Of a stretch of DNA of 64,000 bases, positions 45,534-52,845 are shown piece by piece. Position 1 is the first letter of the stretch; each line of letters begins with the position of its first letter. The notes under the pieces were generated by a model, which was not told where the DNA came from, did not search any database, and saw only the letters and a program-made list of their open reading frames with translations. Both the position numbers and the translations under genes were made by a program. Origin of the DNA: Veillonellaceae bacterium (GTDB lineage: Bacteria; Bacillota; Negativicutes; Veillonellales; Dialisteraceae); assembly GCA_025992895.1 (NCBI GenBank), contig DAJPGA010000001.1:2053001-2117000 (forward strand), in the 5' to 3' direction.

Positions 45534-46508
45534 ATGACACAGAAATCACTGCCAAAAGTCTTTATCGTCGGAGAATCAGGAACCACGGGCCTCCGCCTGC
45601 ATGACCGCCTGTCCGGCAGAAAAGACATCGACCTTCTTTCCCTTCCCGAAGACAAGAAAAAGGACATCGATACCATCGTTTCCTTCGCCAAGGAAGCCGA
45701 CATCATGTTCCTCTGCCTTCCGGATGATGCATCCAGGGAAATCGTCAAAGCCACCGAAGGCACAGGCATCCGCATCCTCGACACCTCGACTGCCCACCGG
45801 ACGAAAGAGGACTGGGTCTACGGATTCCCTGAACTTTCCGAGCAGCAGAAAGACGCCATCGCCAAAGCGGATAAAGTCGCAGTCCCTGGCTGCCACGCAT
45901 CCGGCGTCATTTCCATCCTCTACCCGCTCGTCAAAGCCGGCGTCCTCCCGATCAATTACCCGCTCCACTGCTTCTCCCTCACCGGTTACAGCGGCGGCGG
46001 CAAATCCATGATCAAGGACTACGAAGAAAACATGAGAGAAGAACTCAAGGCACCCCGCCAGTACGGACTCTCCCAGAAGCACAAGCACCTTCCGGAAATC
46101 ACGAAAGTCTGCAAACTCTGCGAAGAACCGATCTTCTCGCCAATCGTAGCCGACTATGTGGCCGGCATGCAGGTCACCATCGGCTTCCACACCCATTTCC
46201 TGCAGCTCCCCTGCGGACTTCCCGGATCCGTCGACATCGACGATTTCCATGAAATCTACAAACGCTGCTACAACGGTTCCAATATCGTCAAAATTTCTGA
46301 TCTTACCACCGACGAAACGAACGGCCTCTTCCTCAATGCGAACAAGGATGCCGGCAAAGACAGCCTCACCATCTACATCGCAGGAAACGACGACCGCATC
46401 CTCGTCCTCGCCTCCTTTGACAACCTCGGCAAAGGCGCTTCCGGAGCTGCCATCGAATGCATGAACATCATGCTCGGCTTCCCGGCAGAGACCGGCCTTG
46501 TCCTCTAA
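45534..46508 (+). CDS. argC: N-acetyl-gamma-glutamyl-phosphate reductase
   Basis: A 324-residue protein: GESGTTGLRLHDRLSGRKDI at the N-terminus, active-site Cys in VAVPGCHASGVIS (~116), YSGGGKSMIKDYEEN and GFHTHFLQLPCGL. This is the shorter argC subclass. NADPH-dependent reduction of acetylglutamyl phosphate. The ATG at 45534 is preferred because AGAAGG lies nine bases upstream. Confidence 0.93.
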   Translation: MTQKSLPKVFIVGESGTTGLRLHDRLSGRKDIDLLSLPEDKKKDIDTIVSFAKEADIMFLCLPDDASREIVKATEGTGIRILDTSTAHRTKEDWVYGFPELSEQQKDAIAKADKVAVPGCHASGVISILYPLVKAGVLPINYPLHCFSLTGYSGGGKSMIKDYEENMREELKAPRQYGLSQKHKHLPEITKVCKLCEEPIFSPIVADYVAGMQVTIGFHTHFLQLPCGLPGSVDIDDFHEIYKRCYNGSNIVKISDLTTDETNGLFLNANKDAGKDSLTIYIAGNDDRILVLASFDNLGKGASGAAIECMNIMLGFPAETGLVL

Positions 46509-46516
46509 GCAAAAGC

Positions 46517-46540
46517 GGCTCCTTCCATAAGGAGGGAGCC
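46517..46540 (+). terminator. Hairpin between argC and argB
   Basis: GGCTCCTTCC, loop ATAA, GGAGGGAGCC: a 10-bp stem (one G-U) followed by CTCTTTAT. A short U stretch suggests a partial terminator or an RNA-processing or stability element within the operon. Confidence 0.55.
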
Positions 46541-46569
46541 CTCTTTATACCCCGAAAAGGAGACTTACC

Positions 46570-47427
46570 ATGAACCAGGCAAGCAATGCAGTACGCGCCG
46601 AGATCCTCACCCAGGCGATCCCGTACATCAAAGAATACGCAGGAAAATACGTCGTTGCCAAGTACGGCGGAAATGCAATGACCGATCCGGAACTGAAGAA
46701 ATCCGTCATGCAGGACATCCTTCTTCTCCGCCTCGTCGGCGTCAATGTCATCCTCGTCCATGGAGGCGGCCCTGACATCAACCATATGCTGGATGCCCTC
46801 CACATCGAATCCCACTTCGTGAACGGTCTCCGCGTCACGACCGAAGACACCATGGAAGTCGTGCAGATGGTCCTTGCCGGCAAGATCAATAAAGGCCTCG
46901 TCGCTGAACTCACAGCCCTTGGCGGAAAGGCAGCCGGCCTCTGCGGCATCGACGGCAACCTCATCCACGTCCACACCAAGGACCCGGCCCTCGGCCTTGT
47001 AGGAGAAATCGACGCCGTCAATAAAGGCATCATCGACAACCTCCTCGCCGGCGGCTACATCCCCGTCATTTCCTCCGTCGGCATCGACGACAAAGGACAG
47101 CCGCACAACATCAATGCCGACACAGCAGCCACTGAAATCGCAGCTGCCCTGAACGCCGAATGTCTCGTCTTCATGAGCAACATCGACGGCGTCCTCAAGG
47201 ACAAGGACAACCCCTGCAGCCTCATCAAGTCCCTCACCGTCGAAGAGACGGAAGCCTTGAAGAAAGACGGCACCATCGCAGGCGGCATGATCCCCAAAGT
47301 CGACGGATGCACCGACGCCATCAAAGGCGGCGTCAAGAAAGTCTTCATCATCAATGGAGAGATCCCGCACGCTCTCCTCATCGAACTCTTAACCGACGAA
47401 GGACTCGGAACCATGTTCTCCGCCTGA
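46570..47427 (+). CDS. argB: Acetylglutamate kinase
   Basis: A 285-residue amino-acid kinase: KYVVAKYGGNAM (~26), ILVHGGGPDINHML (~60), GLVGEIDAVN and SNIDGVLKDKDNP (~200), then GGMIPKVDGCTDAIKGGV. It phosphorylates N-acetylglutamate and is the usual arginine feedback point. AAAAGGAG precedes the ATG. Confidence 0.96.
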   Translation: MNQASNAVRAEILTQAIPYIKEYAGKYVVAKYGGNAMTDPELKKSVMQDILLLRLVGVNVILVHGGGPDINHMLDALHIESHFVNGLRVTTEDTMEVVQMVLAGKINKGLVAELTALGGKAAGLCGIDGNLIHVHTKDPALGLVGEIDAVNKGIIDNLLAGGYIPVISSVGIDDKGQPHNINADTAATEIAAALNAECLVFMSNIDGVLKDKDNPCSLIKSLTVEETEALKKDGTIAGGMIPKVDGCTDAIKGGVKKVFIINGEIPHALLIELLTDEGLGTMFSA

Positions 47428-47453
47428 TCGAATACAGCAAAGGAGCCAGACCC

Positions 47454-48623
47454 ATGAATACATTTGAAAAAGACAAGACCTACATCACCCATACCTACAA
47501 CAGATACCCCGTATGCTTCGTCAAGGGAGAAGGATCCCACCTCTATGACGACAAAGGCAAAGAATACATCGACATGGGCACCGGCATAGGCGTCGACGTC
47601 CTCGGCATTTCCTACGAACCCTGGATCGAAGCCGTCACCAAACAGCTCCATACCCTGAACCACGTATCCAACCTTTTCTACACCATGCCCCAGACAGACC
47701 TGGCACAGGCGCTCTGCGAAAAGACAGGCATGAAGGACGTATTCTTCTCCAACTCCGGCGCTGAAGCCAATGAATGCGCCATCAAGGGAGCCAGAAAATA
47801 CTCCATCGACAAGTACGGCAAGGACAGAACCACCATCGTCACCCTGATCAACAGCTTCCACGGCCGTACCATCACCACCCTCGCCGCAACCGGCCAGGAC
47901 GTATTCCACCAGAACTTCTTCCCCCTGACAGAAGGATTCCTCTACACACCGGCCAATGACCTCGATGCCTTCATCAAACTCTGCGAAGCCCATCCGGAAA
48001 TCTGCGCCGTCATGGTAGAACCTATCCAGGGCGAAGGCGGCGTCCATCCCCTCGATAAAGACTTCTTCGAAGGCGTCGGCGCTTATGCCAAGGAACATGA
48101 CATCCTTCTCGTCGTCGACGAAGTACAGACAGGAAACGGCCGTACAGGAAAACTCTACGGCTACATGAACTACGACGTCACCCCGGACATCATCTCCACC
48201 GCCAAAGGCCTGGGCGGCGGCCTTCCGATCGGAGCCACCCTCTTTGGAGAAAAAACAAAAGACGTCCTCTCCAGCGGCACCCACGGCTCCACCTTCGGCG
48301 GCAACCCGATCGTCTGCGCAGGCGCCCTCGCCATCCTTGATCACATCGATGACAAGCTCCTTGATTCCGTCACTGAAAAAGGCAAATTCATCAAAGAAAG
48401 CTTCGAAGGTGCCAAAGGCGTCAAATCCGTAGCAGGCATGGGCCTCATGTGGGGCATCGAACCAGAAAAAGACGTCTCCACTATCGTTCCCAAACTCCTT
48501 GAAAAAGGCGTCGTCGTACTGACAGCGAAAGAAAAAATCCGTCTCCTCCCTGCGCTCAACATTCCTGAAGAAGACCTTGAAAAAGCAGTCTCCATCATGA
48601 AAGAAGTTCTCGCAGAAGACTAA
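47454..48623 (+). CDS. argD: Acetylornithine aminotransferase
   Basis: A 389-residue class III PLP aminotransferase: FFSNSGAEANECAIKGARKY (~98), NSFHGRTITTLAATGQ (~128), VMVEPIQGEGG, LLVVDEVQTGNGRTG (~213), PLP Lys in STAKGLGGGLPIGA (~245) and HGSTFGGNP. The start at 47454 follows AAAGGAG. Last gene of the operon, 26 bases after argB. Confidence 0.95.
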   Translation: MNTFEKDKTYITHTYNRYPVCFVKGEGSHLYDDKGKEYIDMGTGIGVDVLGISYEPWIEAVTKQLHTLNHVSNLFYTMPQTDLAQALCEKTGMKDVFFSNSGAEANECAIKGARKYSIDKYGKDRTTIVTLINSFHGRTITTLAATGQDVFHQNFFPLTEGFLYTPANDLDAFIKLCEAHPEICAVMVEPIQGEGGVHPLDKDFFEGVGAYAKEHDILLVVDEVQTGNGRTGKLYGYMNYDVTPDIISTAKGLGGGLPIGATLFGEKTKDVLSSGTHGSTFGGNPIVCAGALAILDHIDDKLLDSVTEKGKFIKESFEGAKGVKSVAGMGLMWGIEPEKDVSTIVPKLLEKGVVVLTAKEKIRLLPALNIPEEDLEKAVSIMKEVLAED

Positions 48624-48632
48624 AGCTAACAT

Positions 48633-48679
48633 AAAAAGGCTGTAGCGAAATGATTGCACATTTCGCCACAGCCTTTTTG
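48633..48679. terminator. Terminator after argD
   Basis: AAAAAGGCTGT..GCGAAATG, ATTG, CACATTTCGC.ACAGCCTTTTT. Symmetric, so it also serves the convergent RHH-repeat gene. Conserved hairpin family. Confidence 0.8.
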
Positions 48680-48696
48680 CTTGGGGGAAAACAGGT

Positions 48697-49809
48697 TTAC
48701 TTGTGTTCTGCTATGAACCTTCTTACCAGATGATTCAGGACTGCCGTCGGCGTCAGGTAAAGATCCAGGCATGCTTTCTTGAAATCACGCTTGAGCTCCT
48801 TATTCATGCGGAATGCTTCCATCGCTGAGCCTTCCCTGCCCATGGCGACGGGGCTGAATCCATCCGCATTTCCTTTCTTCACGAACGACGCCGCCAGACC
48901 ATTCAGGACCTCCCGCTGCGACCTTCCCATCGCCTTGCAGATCCTCCCGAACTCCTCCTTGTCCCTTTCCAGGATGAAGAACGTCATCTGCGACGTATCT
49001 GAAGACGATGGATTCTTCGCACTGTCCAGCTTTTTCATCATTTCCTGATGATCCTTCCCATACCGCTCCACATAAAGCGCCATAAAAGCCGTCAGCACAT
49101 TCGATACCGCAAATCCCGCCTGGCTGCACGTTTCCTTCAGAAGATCACGAGAAGACTCGGGCATCTCCACCCTTGCCGCACAGTCCTTCACGATTTCAAA
49201 AGAAAGAGCCGGCAGATCAGACTCCACCATCTCAGGATGACGCCCGTACTCGTCGATGAAAGCAAGGATCGTCGAGCGCGCATCGCTCCCATTGGCCCGG
49301 CAAAGGTACATGAACTTCTTCTTCAGCGCATACGAAGTCTTGAAACTCGTGACTACACTCTTCTCCACTCCGCGGATTTCCTTCGTATCCTTCGAAAGAG
49401 TCTCCCCCTTCACCGCATACCAGCACATGAAAGCATTCAGCATCGCAGTCACTGAGCATCCATAATGCTCGCAATTCTCCGCGAGGCGATCCTTCACCGT
49501 AGAAGGCACACGCGCAATGAAACGCTCCGTCAAAAGCGAACCCGACGCTCCCTGCTGCTCCATCCTTTCCTTCACTCCTTCCACCAGTGACAAAAGCTCA
49601 CGCGACCAGTCCCGCCCAGCCGAAAGATCCGACAAGTACTCCTCCGCCATCCTGTTCATGACAGCATTCCCGGTCATATGCGCCGCCTTGCAACGCTCAA
49701 AGAAATGCGCGCGAAGGACCGGAAACGCAGCGATATAAACCTCCTTCGCCGCATCCTTCCCCCGCCCCTTCCTGGCAGCCAGAGTAATCCTTCCCACCGA
49801 ATCCATCAT
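48697..49809 (-). CDS. Six-unit ribbon-helix-helix repeat protein
   Basis: Not a named family to me. The 370-residue protein consists of six ~38-residue units at about 24-60, 96-133, 151-190, 209-250, 274-312 and 329-370. Each has a strand, a helix with a single Cys, a turn often containing Gly, then a Ser/Thr-start helix with a V/M-L-N or similar core. Examples: VPSTVKDRLAENCEHYGCS and MNKELKRDFKKACLDLYLT. This is the RHH (Arc/RelB/DinJ) pattern repeated. Cys at 40, 113, 170, 228, 291 and 347 is invariant. Start at ATGATG with GGAG upstream. It lies beside a CRISPR-repeat-like cassette. Confidence 0.65.
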   Translation of the reverse strand: MMDSVGRITLAARKGRGKDAAKEVYIAAFPVLRAHFFERCKAAHMTGNAVMNRMAEEYLSDLSAGRDWSRELLSLVEGVKERMEQQGASGSLLTERFIARVPSTVKDRLAENCEHYGCSVTAMLNAFMCWYAVKGETLSKDTKEIRGVEKSVVTSFKTSYALKKKFMYLCRANGSDARSTILAFIDEYGRHPEMVESDLPALSFEIVKDCAARVEMPESSRDLLKETCSQAGFAVSNVLTAFMALYVERYGKDHQEMMKKLDSAKNPSSSDTSQMTFFILERDKEEFGRICKAMGRSQREVLNGLAASFVKKGNADGFSPVAMGREGSAMEAFRMNKELKRDFKKACLDLYLTPTAVLNHLVRRFIAEHK

Positions 49810-49886
49810 GCTCACTCCATTCCAAGGGACACATCCACAAAAGACGCCTTCCCGCATCCCGGACTCCTGATCTCCCCTCTACTATC

Positions 49887-49917
49887 AGTATAATTTTTAC
49901 CATGACAAATCCTGTCC
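49887..49917 (-). promoter_or_regulatory. Promoter/operator of the RHH-repeat gene
   Basis: Minus-strand TATACT (49887-49892) with GGACAGGATTTGTCATG upstream (49901-49917), which contains GACA-N5-TGTC arms. An almost identical arrangement lies at 50748-50778 before another minus-strand gene. Confidence 0.5.
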
Positions 49918-49969
49918 ATTTCAAGAGCCAAGCAAAAATATTTTTGAAGAAACATCAAAAAAGCCATAA

Positions 49970-50050
49970 AAAAAGAAAGATTCACCAAAGTGAACCTTTC
50001 AAAGAGAAACATGAGCTGCCTATGCGGCAGTGATTTTTCGCGCTCCAATT
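49970..50050 (-). ncRNA. Candidate CRISPR-like small RNA A
   Basis: Minus strand: the repeat-like core ATCACTGCCGCATAGGCAG (50016-50034; 18 of 20 bases match the CRISPR repeat core over 50016-50035) keeps the 5-bp Cas6f-type stem with a 5-base loop. About 40 bases follow, ending in a strong intrinsic terminator (AAAG.TTCAC/GTGAA.CTTT and a T run). AT-rich sequence near 50058-50063 could be its promoter. Whether it is transcribed or processed is unknown. T-tract position is accurate to a few bases. Confidence 0.5.
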
Positions 50051-50052
50051 TT

Positions 50053-50061
50053 TGCTATAAT
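50053..50061 (+). promoter_or_regulatory. Extended -10 promoter of small membrane gene A
   Basis: TGCTATAAT: perfect -10 (50056-50061) with TGn extension. The CRISPR-like hairpin lies immediately upstream, about where a -35 would be. Confidence 0.6.
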
Positions 50062-50097
50062 ATATATAGAAGATTTTTTTGAGAGGAGTGAACTAAA

Positions 50098-50379
50098 ATG
50101 ATTCGTAAGCTTACATCTTTACTCCTGACTATATATCATAAAATAAGCGACATTCTTAATTACTTATCTTCAGATAATTATCACCTTTTAGTTAATATTG
50201 CATGTCTCATTTTTATGACTCCTGTTGTACTTGTTGCCTTTTCATTTATGCTTATACCTATTTCTGCGGTCTGTGGCGTTGTCTTCCCCGATAATGTCGT
50301 ATTTTCCACTTTATTTATTTACGGGATTCTTGTCATTTTTGTCCTCTATAAGGACTATCAAGGAACTAAAAATATGTAA
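50098..50379 (+). CDS. Small hydrophobic membrane protein A
   Basis: A 93-residue protein, unrecognised. Two or three predicted membrane segments: VNIACLIFMTPVVLVAFSFM-like (~31-60) and FSTLFIYGILVIFVLY (~68-84), with an N-terminal amphipathic part. GAGAGGAG precedes the ATG. The core IACLIFMTP...VFP aligns with membrane protein B. Small size, hydrophobicity and placement divergent from a CRISPR-repeat-like element would fit a toxin, but there is no direct evidence. Confidence 0.65.
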   Translation: MIRKLTSLLLTIYHKISDILNYLSSDNYHLLVNIACLIFMTPVVLVAFSFMLIPISAVCGVVFPDNVVFSTLFIYGILVIFVLYKDYQGTKNM

Positions 50380-50380
50380 A

Positions 50381-50433
50381 AAACAAAAGGCTGTCCCCTC
50401 TGCTGAAGAGTGGACGGCCTTTTGTTTTTTTTT
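50381..50433 (+). terminator. Terminator after small membrane gene A
   Basis: AACAAAAGGC.GTCC pairs with GGAC.GCCTTTTGTT, followed by nine T on the plus strand. Confidence 0.85.
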
Positions 50434-50521
50434 ACAATCCCAGCGTGTCACGGACATAGAGATAATCCGTGCCGTTGATAGTGCATCTAAGATAGCGCAC
50501 CCAGCCTTCCGAAATCCTCCC
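50432..50521 (-). pseudogene. C-terminal gene fragment
   Basis: An open frame without a start reads EGWVRYLRCTINGTDYLYV then RDTLGL and stop, bounded upstream by a stop codon. It looks like the end of a lost protein (SH3-like flavour), downstream of the 56-residue gene. Parent gene not identified. Confidence 0.35.
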
Positions 50522-50532
50522 TCATTGTGACT

Positions 50533-50703
50533 TTACTTCTTTTCTGCAACAGCCTTCTTTTTACCAATCAAAATATCGCTAACCCGGCAAAGCCCGTAAA
50601 CAGCACAAAGCGTCCACATAATTTTCTTAAGTTTTCCATTTGGATAGAAAGCTGTTTGAATCGCCTGGCACAACATGTATAAATCTGAATAATTCTTAGT
50701 CAT
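50533..50703 (-). CDS. Small protein of unknown function
   Basis: A 56-residue protein (MTKNYSDLYMLCQAIQTAF at the start, basic tail GKKKAVAEKK) with a possible central hydrophobic helix (IMWTLCAVYGLCRVSDILI). The ATG at 50703 has GGAGG at seven bases; a longer frame does not. Its promoter region is a close copy of that of the RHH-repeat gene, so it may be co-regulated with it. Confidence 0.5.
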   Translation of the reverse strand: MTKNYSDLYMLCQAIQTAFYPNGKLKKIMWTLCAVYGLCRVSDILIGKKKAVAEKK

Positions 50704-50747
50704 TTTCATTCCTCCATCCCTAAAAAACATCAACCGCTCTCTACTCA

Positions 50748-50778
50748 ATTATAATTTTTATCATGACAAACTCTGTCC
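50748..50778 (-). promoter_or_regulatory. Promoter/operator of the 56-residue gene
   Basis: Minus-strand TATAAT (50748-50753) with GGACAGAGTTTGTCATG upstream (50762-50778). It has the same GACA-N5-TGTC arms and the same spacing as the site at 49887-49917. Confidence 0.5.
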
Positions 50779-50828
50779 ACATCAATAGCCAGATAGAAAT
50801 ATTTTTTGAGGAAACCTCAAAAAAGCAA

Positions 50829-50915
50829 TAAAAAAGAAAGATTCCGCTAAATGAATCTCCCTGAGTGGAACATGAACTGCTTGTATGGCAGTGTCTTTCA
50901 GTGGCATTTCATCAC
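50829..50915 (-). ncRNA. Candidate CRISPR-like small RNA B
   Basis: Second copy of the arrangement. A more degenerate repeat-like core (50877-50896, 14 of 20 bases match) keeps CTGC/GCAG arms. Then TTCATGTTCC, a spacer-length stretch and a terminator hairpin (AGATTC/GAATCT, 50839-50858) with a T run. The flanks match copy A. Confidence 0.4.
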
Positions 50916-50924
50916 TTTTGATTA

Positions 50925-50933
50925 TGATATAAT
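50925..50933 (+). promoter_or_regulatory. Extended -10 promoter of small membrane gene B
   Basis: TGATATAAT: perfect -10 at 50928-50933 with TGn extension, as in cassette A. Confidence 0.6.
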
Positions 50934-50972
50934 AAAGAAAAGGAATAACTTGTATCAAAGGAAGTGAGCAGC

Positions 50973-51218
50973 ATGAATTCCGAAAATAATAACTTATTCT
51001 TTTCTATAGTAGAAAAAATAATATATGCATTAGCGGCTATTGCCAGCCTTGTCATCATGTTTCCCTTTTTGCTTATCGCAACTATTTTGGCAGCAATTCC
51101 GATTCTATTCATTTGTATGCTGCTTTTCCCTCAGAGTTATATCCTTCCCGCCGCTCTAATTTTAACAGTAATTTTCATTATTTTTGCTATTATCAATAAT
51201 TGGAATGCAACCCGCTAA
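50973..51218 (+). CDS. Small hydrophobic membrane protein B
   Basis: An 81-residue paralog of the protein at 50098: IASLVIMFPFLLIATILAAI at ~25-45 and LFPQSYILPAALILTVIFII at ~53-72 correspond to similar segments in A. AAGGAAGTGAG precedes the ATG at 50973 (an upstream in-frame start is not preferred). Unrecognised. Its stop codon overlaps a very long perfect inverted repeat. Confidence 0.65.
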   Translation: MNSENNNLFFSIVEKIIYALAAIASLVIMFPFLLIATILAAIPILFICMLLFPQSYILPAALILTVIFIIFAIINNWNATR

Positions 51219-51280
51219 CAAAATGTAAGAGGCTGTGACAAAATGCACAATCATTTTGTCACAGCCTCTTACATTTTGTT
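51217..51280. terminator. 29-bp perfect inverted repeat ending the CRISPR array
   Basis: Arms 51217-51245 and 51252-51280 are perfect reverse complements with a six-base loop (CACAAT). It lies between small membrane gene B (plus) and the leader-distal end of the array (minus) and should terminate both. It is a member of the hairpin family but much longer and mismatch-free. Confidence 0.85.
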
Positions 51281-51302
51281 GCGTAATAAAGACCTGCGCC
51301 AA

Positions 51303-52714
51303 TTTCTAAGCTGCCTACGCGGCAGTGATCGTGCCTTCCATGCTGAAAGATGAAAACATCCATTTTTAAACTGCCTATACGGCAGTGATCTGCATCAAAG
51401 CATATGCGGAAACGCCTCAAATTTTCTAAACTGCCTATACGGCAGTGATCACCGTCATCAAATACCCGCCCCCTGTTTCCTCTGTTTCTAAACTGCCTAT
51501 ACGGCAGTGATCTCGTATTTGGCGAGGCCGTTGATCGTGATGGACTTTCTAAACTGCCTATACGGCAGTGATCCTGCTTAGGAGATAATCCGGCAACAGT
51601 CGCAATTTCTAAACTGCCTATACGGCAGTGATCTTTAGTCCTGGCATCATGGTGCATCAATGCATTTTCTAAACTGCCTATACGGCAGTGATCGCTGCGC
51701 ATTGATTAGTGCGTTGACTGTAGTCTTTCTAAACTGCCTATACGGCAGTGATCGCGCGCTTCCATCGCCTTTGCGGCTGCGGTCATTTCTAAACTGCCTA
51801 TACGGCAGTGATCTAATACTGGCCTTTAAGGTCAGCAAGGTCAAATTTCTAAACTGCCTATACGGCAGTGATCATGCCAAGATCCTCCATGCTGTCTCCA
51901 CGGATTTTCTAAACTGCCTATACGGCAGTGATCTATTTATCGTAGCCATCCATGCCATACTTATTTTTCTAAACTGCCTATACGGCAGTGATCCGGAACA
52001 ACGCCGCCACAAAATCCTTTGTCCTTTTCTAAACTGCCTATACGGCAGTGATCGTATCAACCGCGCAATTTCGTTATAGTCAAACTTTCTAAACTGCCTA
52101 TACGGCAGTGATCTGACAAGATGAAGGTTTCTTTACAGGCGGCAATTTCTAAACTGCCTATACGGCAGTGATCGACCTACGGAAATTGGTCTGGCAGGCA
52201 AAAAATTTCTAAACTGCCTATACGGCAGTGATCCTGTTGAACAAGGAACGGGGCAGGGCCAAGAATTTCTAAACTGCCTATACGGCAGTGATCCTTAGCT
52301 TTTGTTAATTTTTGTTTACTTTGAGTTTCTAAACTGCCTATACGGCAGTGATCAAGTTTTTCTACTGTATTCATTCTTGGATAACTTTCTAAACTGCCTA
52401 TACGGCAGTGATCACGGCGTTCAACTTTTCAAAGGATAATTTGCAATTTCTAAACTGCCTATACGGCAGTGATCGTGACACCAACACTGTATTTGCAACC
52501 GGGGAATTTCTAAACTGCCTATACGGCAGTGATCATACGGATGCAGAAGGCGTTGAGCGTGACCTTTTTCTAAACTGCCTATACGGCAGTGATCTTCAAT
52601 CGCTCTGATTTCTTCAAGCTGTTCATTTTCTAAACTGCCTATACGGCAGTGATCGATCTTGCAAAGCTGAAAGACCTTCATTCACATTTCTAAACTGCCT
52701 ATACGGCAGTGATC
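51303..52714 (-). CRISPR. Type I-F CRISPR array, 24 repeats
   Basis: 28-base repeat; on the transcribed minus strand it begins GATCACTGCCGTATAGGCAG and ends TTTAGAAA, matching the I-F consensus hairpin. 24 repeats and 23 spacers of 32 bases (three of 33-34). The distal repeat at 51303 has changes in the stem and loop (TAAG, CTACGC), and the one at 51363 has one change, which marks the left side as the old end. The leader is on the right. Spacer targets cannot be identified by eye. Confidence 0.97.
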
Positions 52715-52789
52715 TATGCAAATGCATAGATATTTCTTAGATTTTATCATACCATTCGGAATTACGTGATGCAAAACCCTTTTTAAGGG
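52715..52789 (-). promoter_or_regulatory. CRISPR leader with promoter
   Basis: Minus-strand TTGCAT (52769-52774), 17-base spacer, TATGAT (52746-52751). The sequence from there to the first repeat is AT-rich. A 20-base palindrome (52712-52731, ATCTATGCA/TGCATAGAT arms) spans the leader-repeat junction. Confidence 0.65.
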
Positions 52790-52832
52790 GGCTTCGAAAA
52801 AAGCACGATAAAATCCAGCTTTTCCCGAAGCC
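52790..52832. terminator. Hairpin between cas6f and the leader
   Basis: GGCTTCG and CGAAGCC arms with A/T-rich inner pairing, six T on the plus side. On the minus strand CCCTTAAAAAGGGTTTT follows as a second small hairpin. It probably separates cas operon transcription from the array. Confidence 0.6.
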
Positions 52833-52845
52833 TTTTTTATTTGGG

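Noticed and set aside
47055..48659. A 534-codon minus-strand open frame
   Set aside because: Antisense to argB/argD, with low-complexity Phe/Gly/Asp composition typical of shadow frames.
49995..50095. Seed pairing of candidate RNA A with the promoter of membrane gene A
   Set aside because: Only four contiguous bases follow a CC at the ribosome-binding region, too short to claim a target.
51259..52681. Open frames across the CRISPR array with repeated FLNCLYGSD or DHCRIGSLE peptides
   Set aside because: They are translations of the CRISPR repeat, with no ribosome-binding sites; not genes.
51331..52686. Self-targeting spacers against the resident prophage
   Set aside because: Scanning the 23 spacers by eye against the prophage genes found no match; exhaustive search not possible here.
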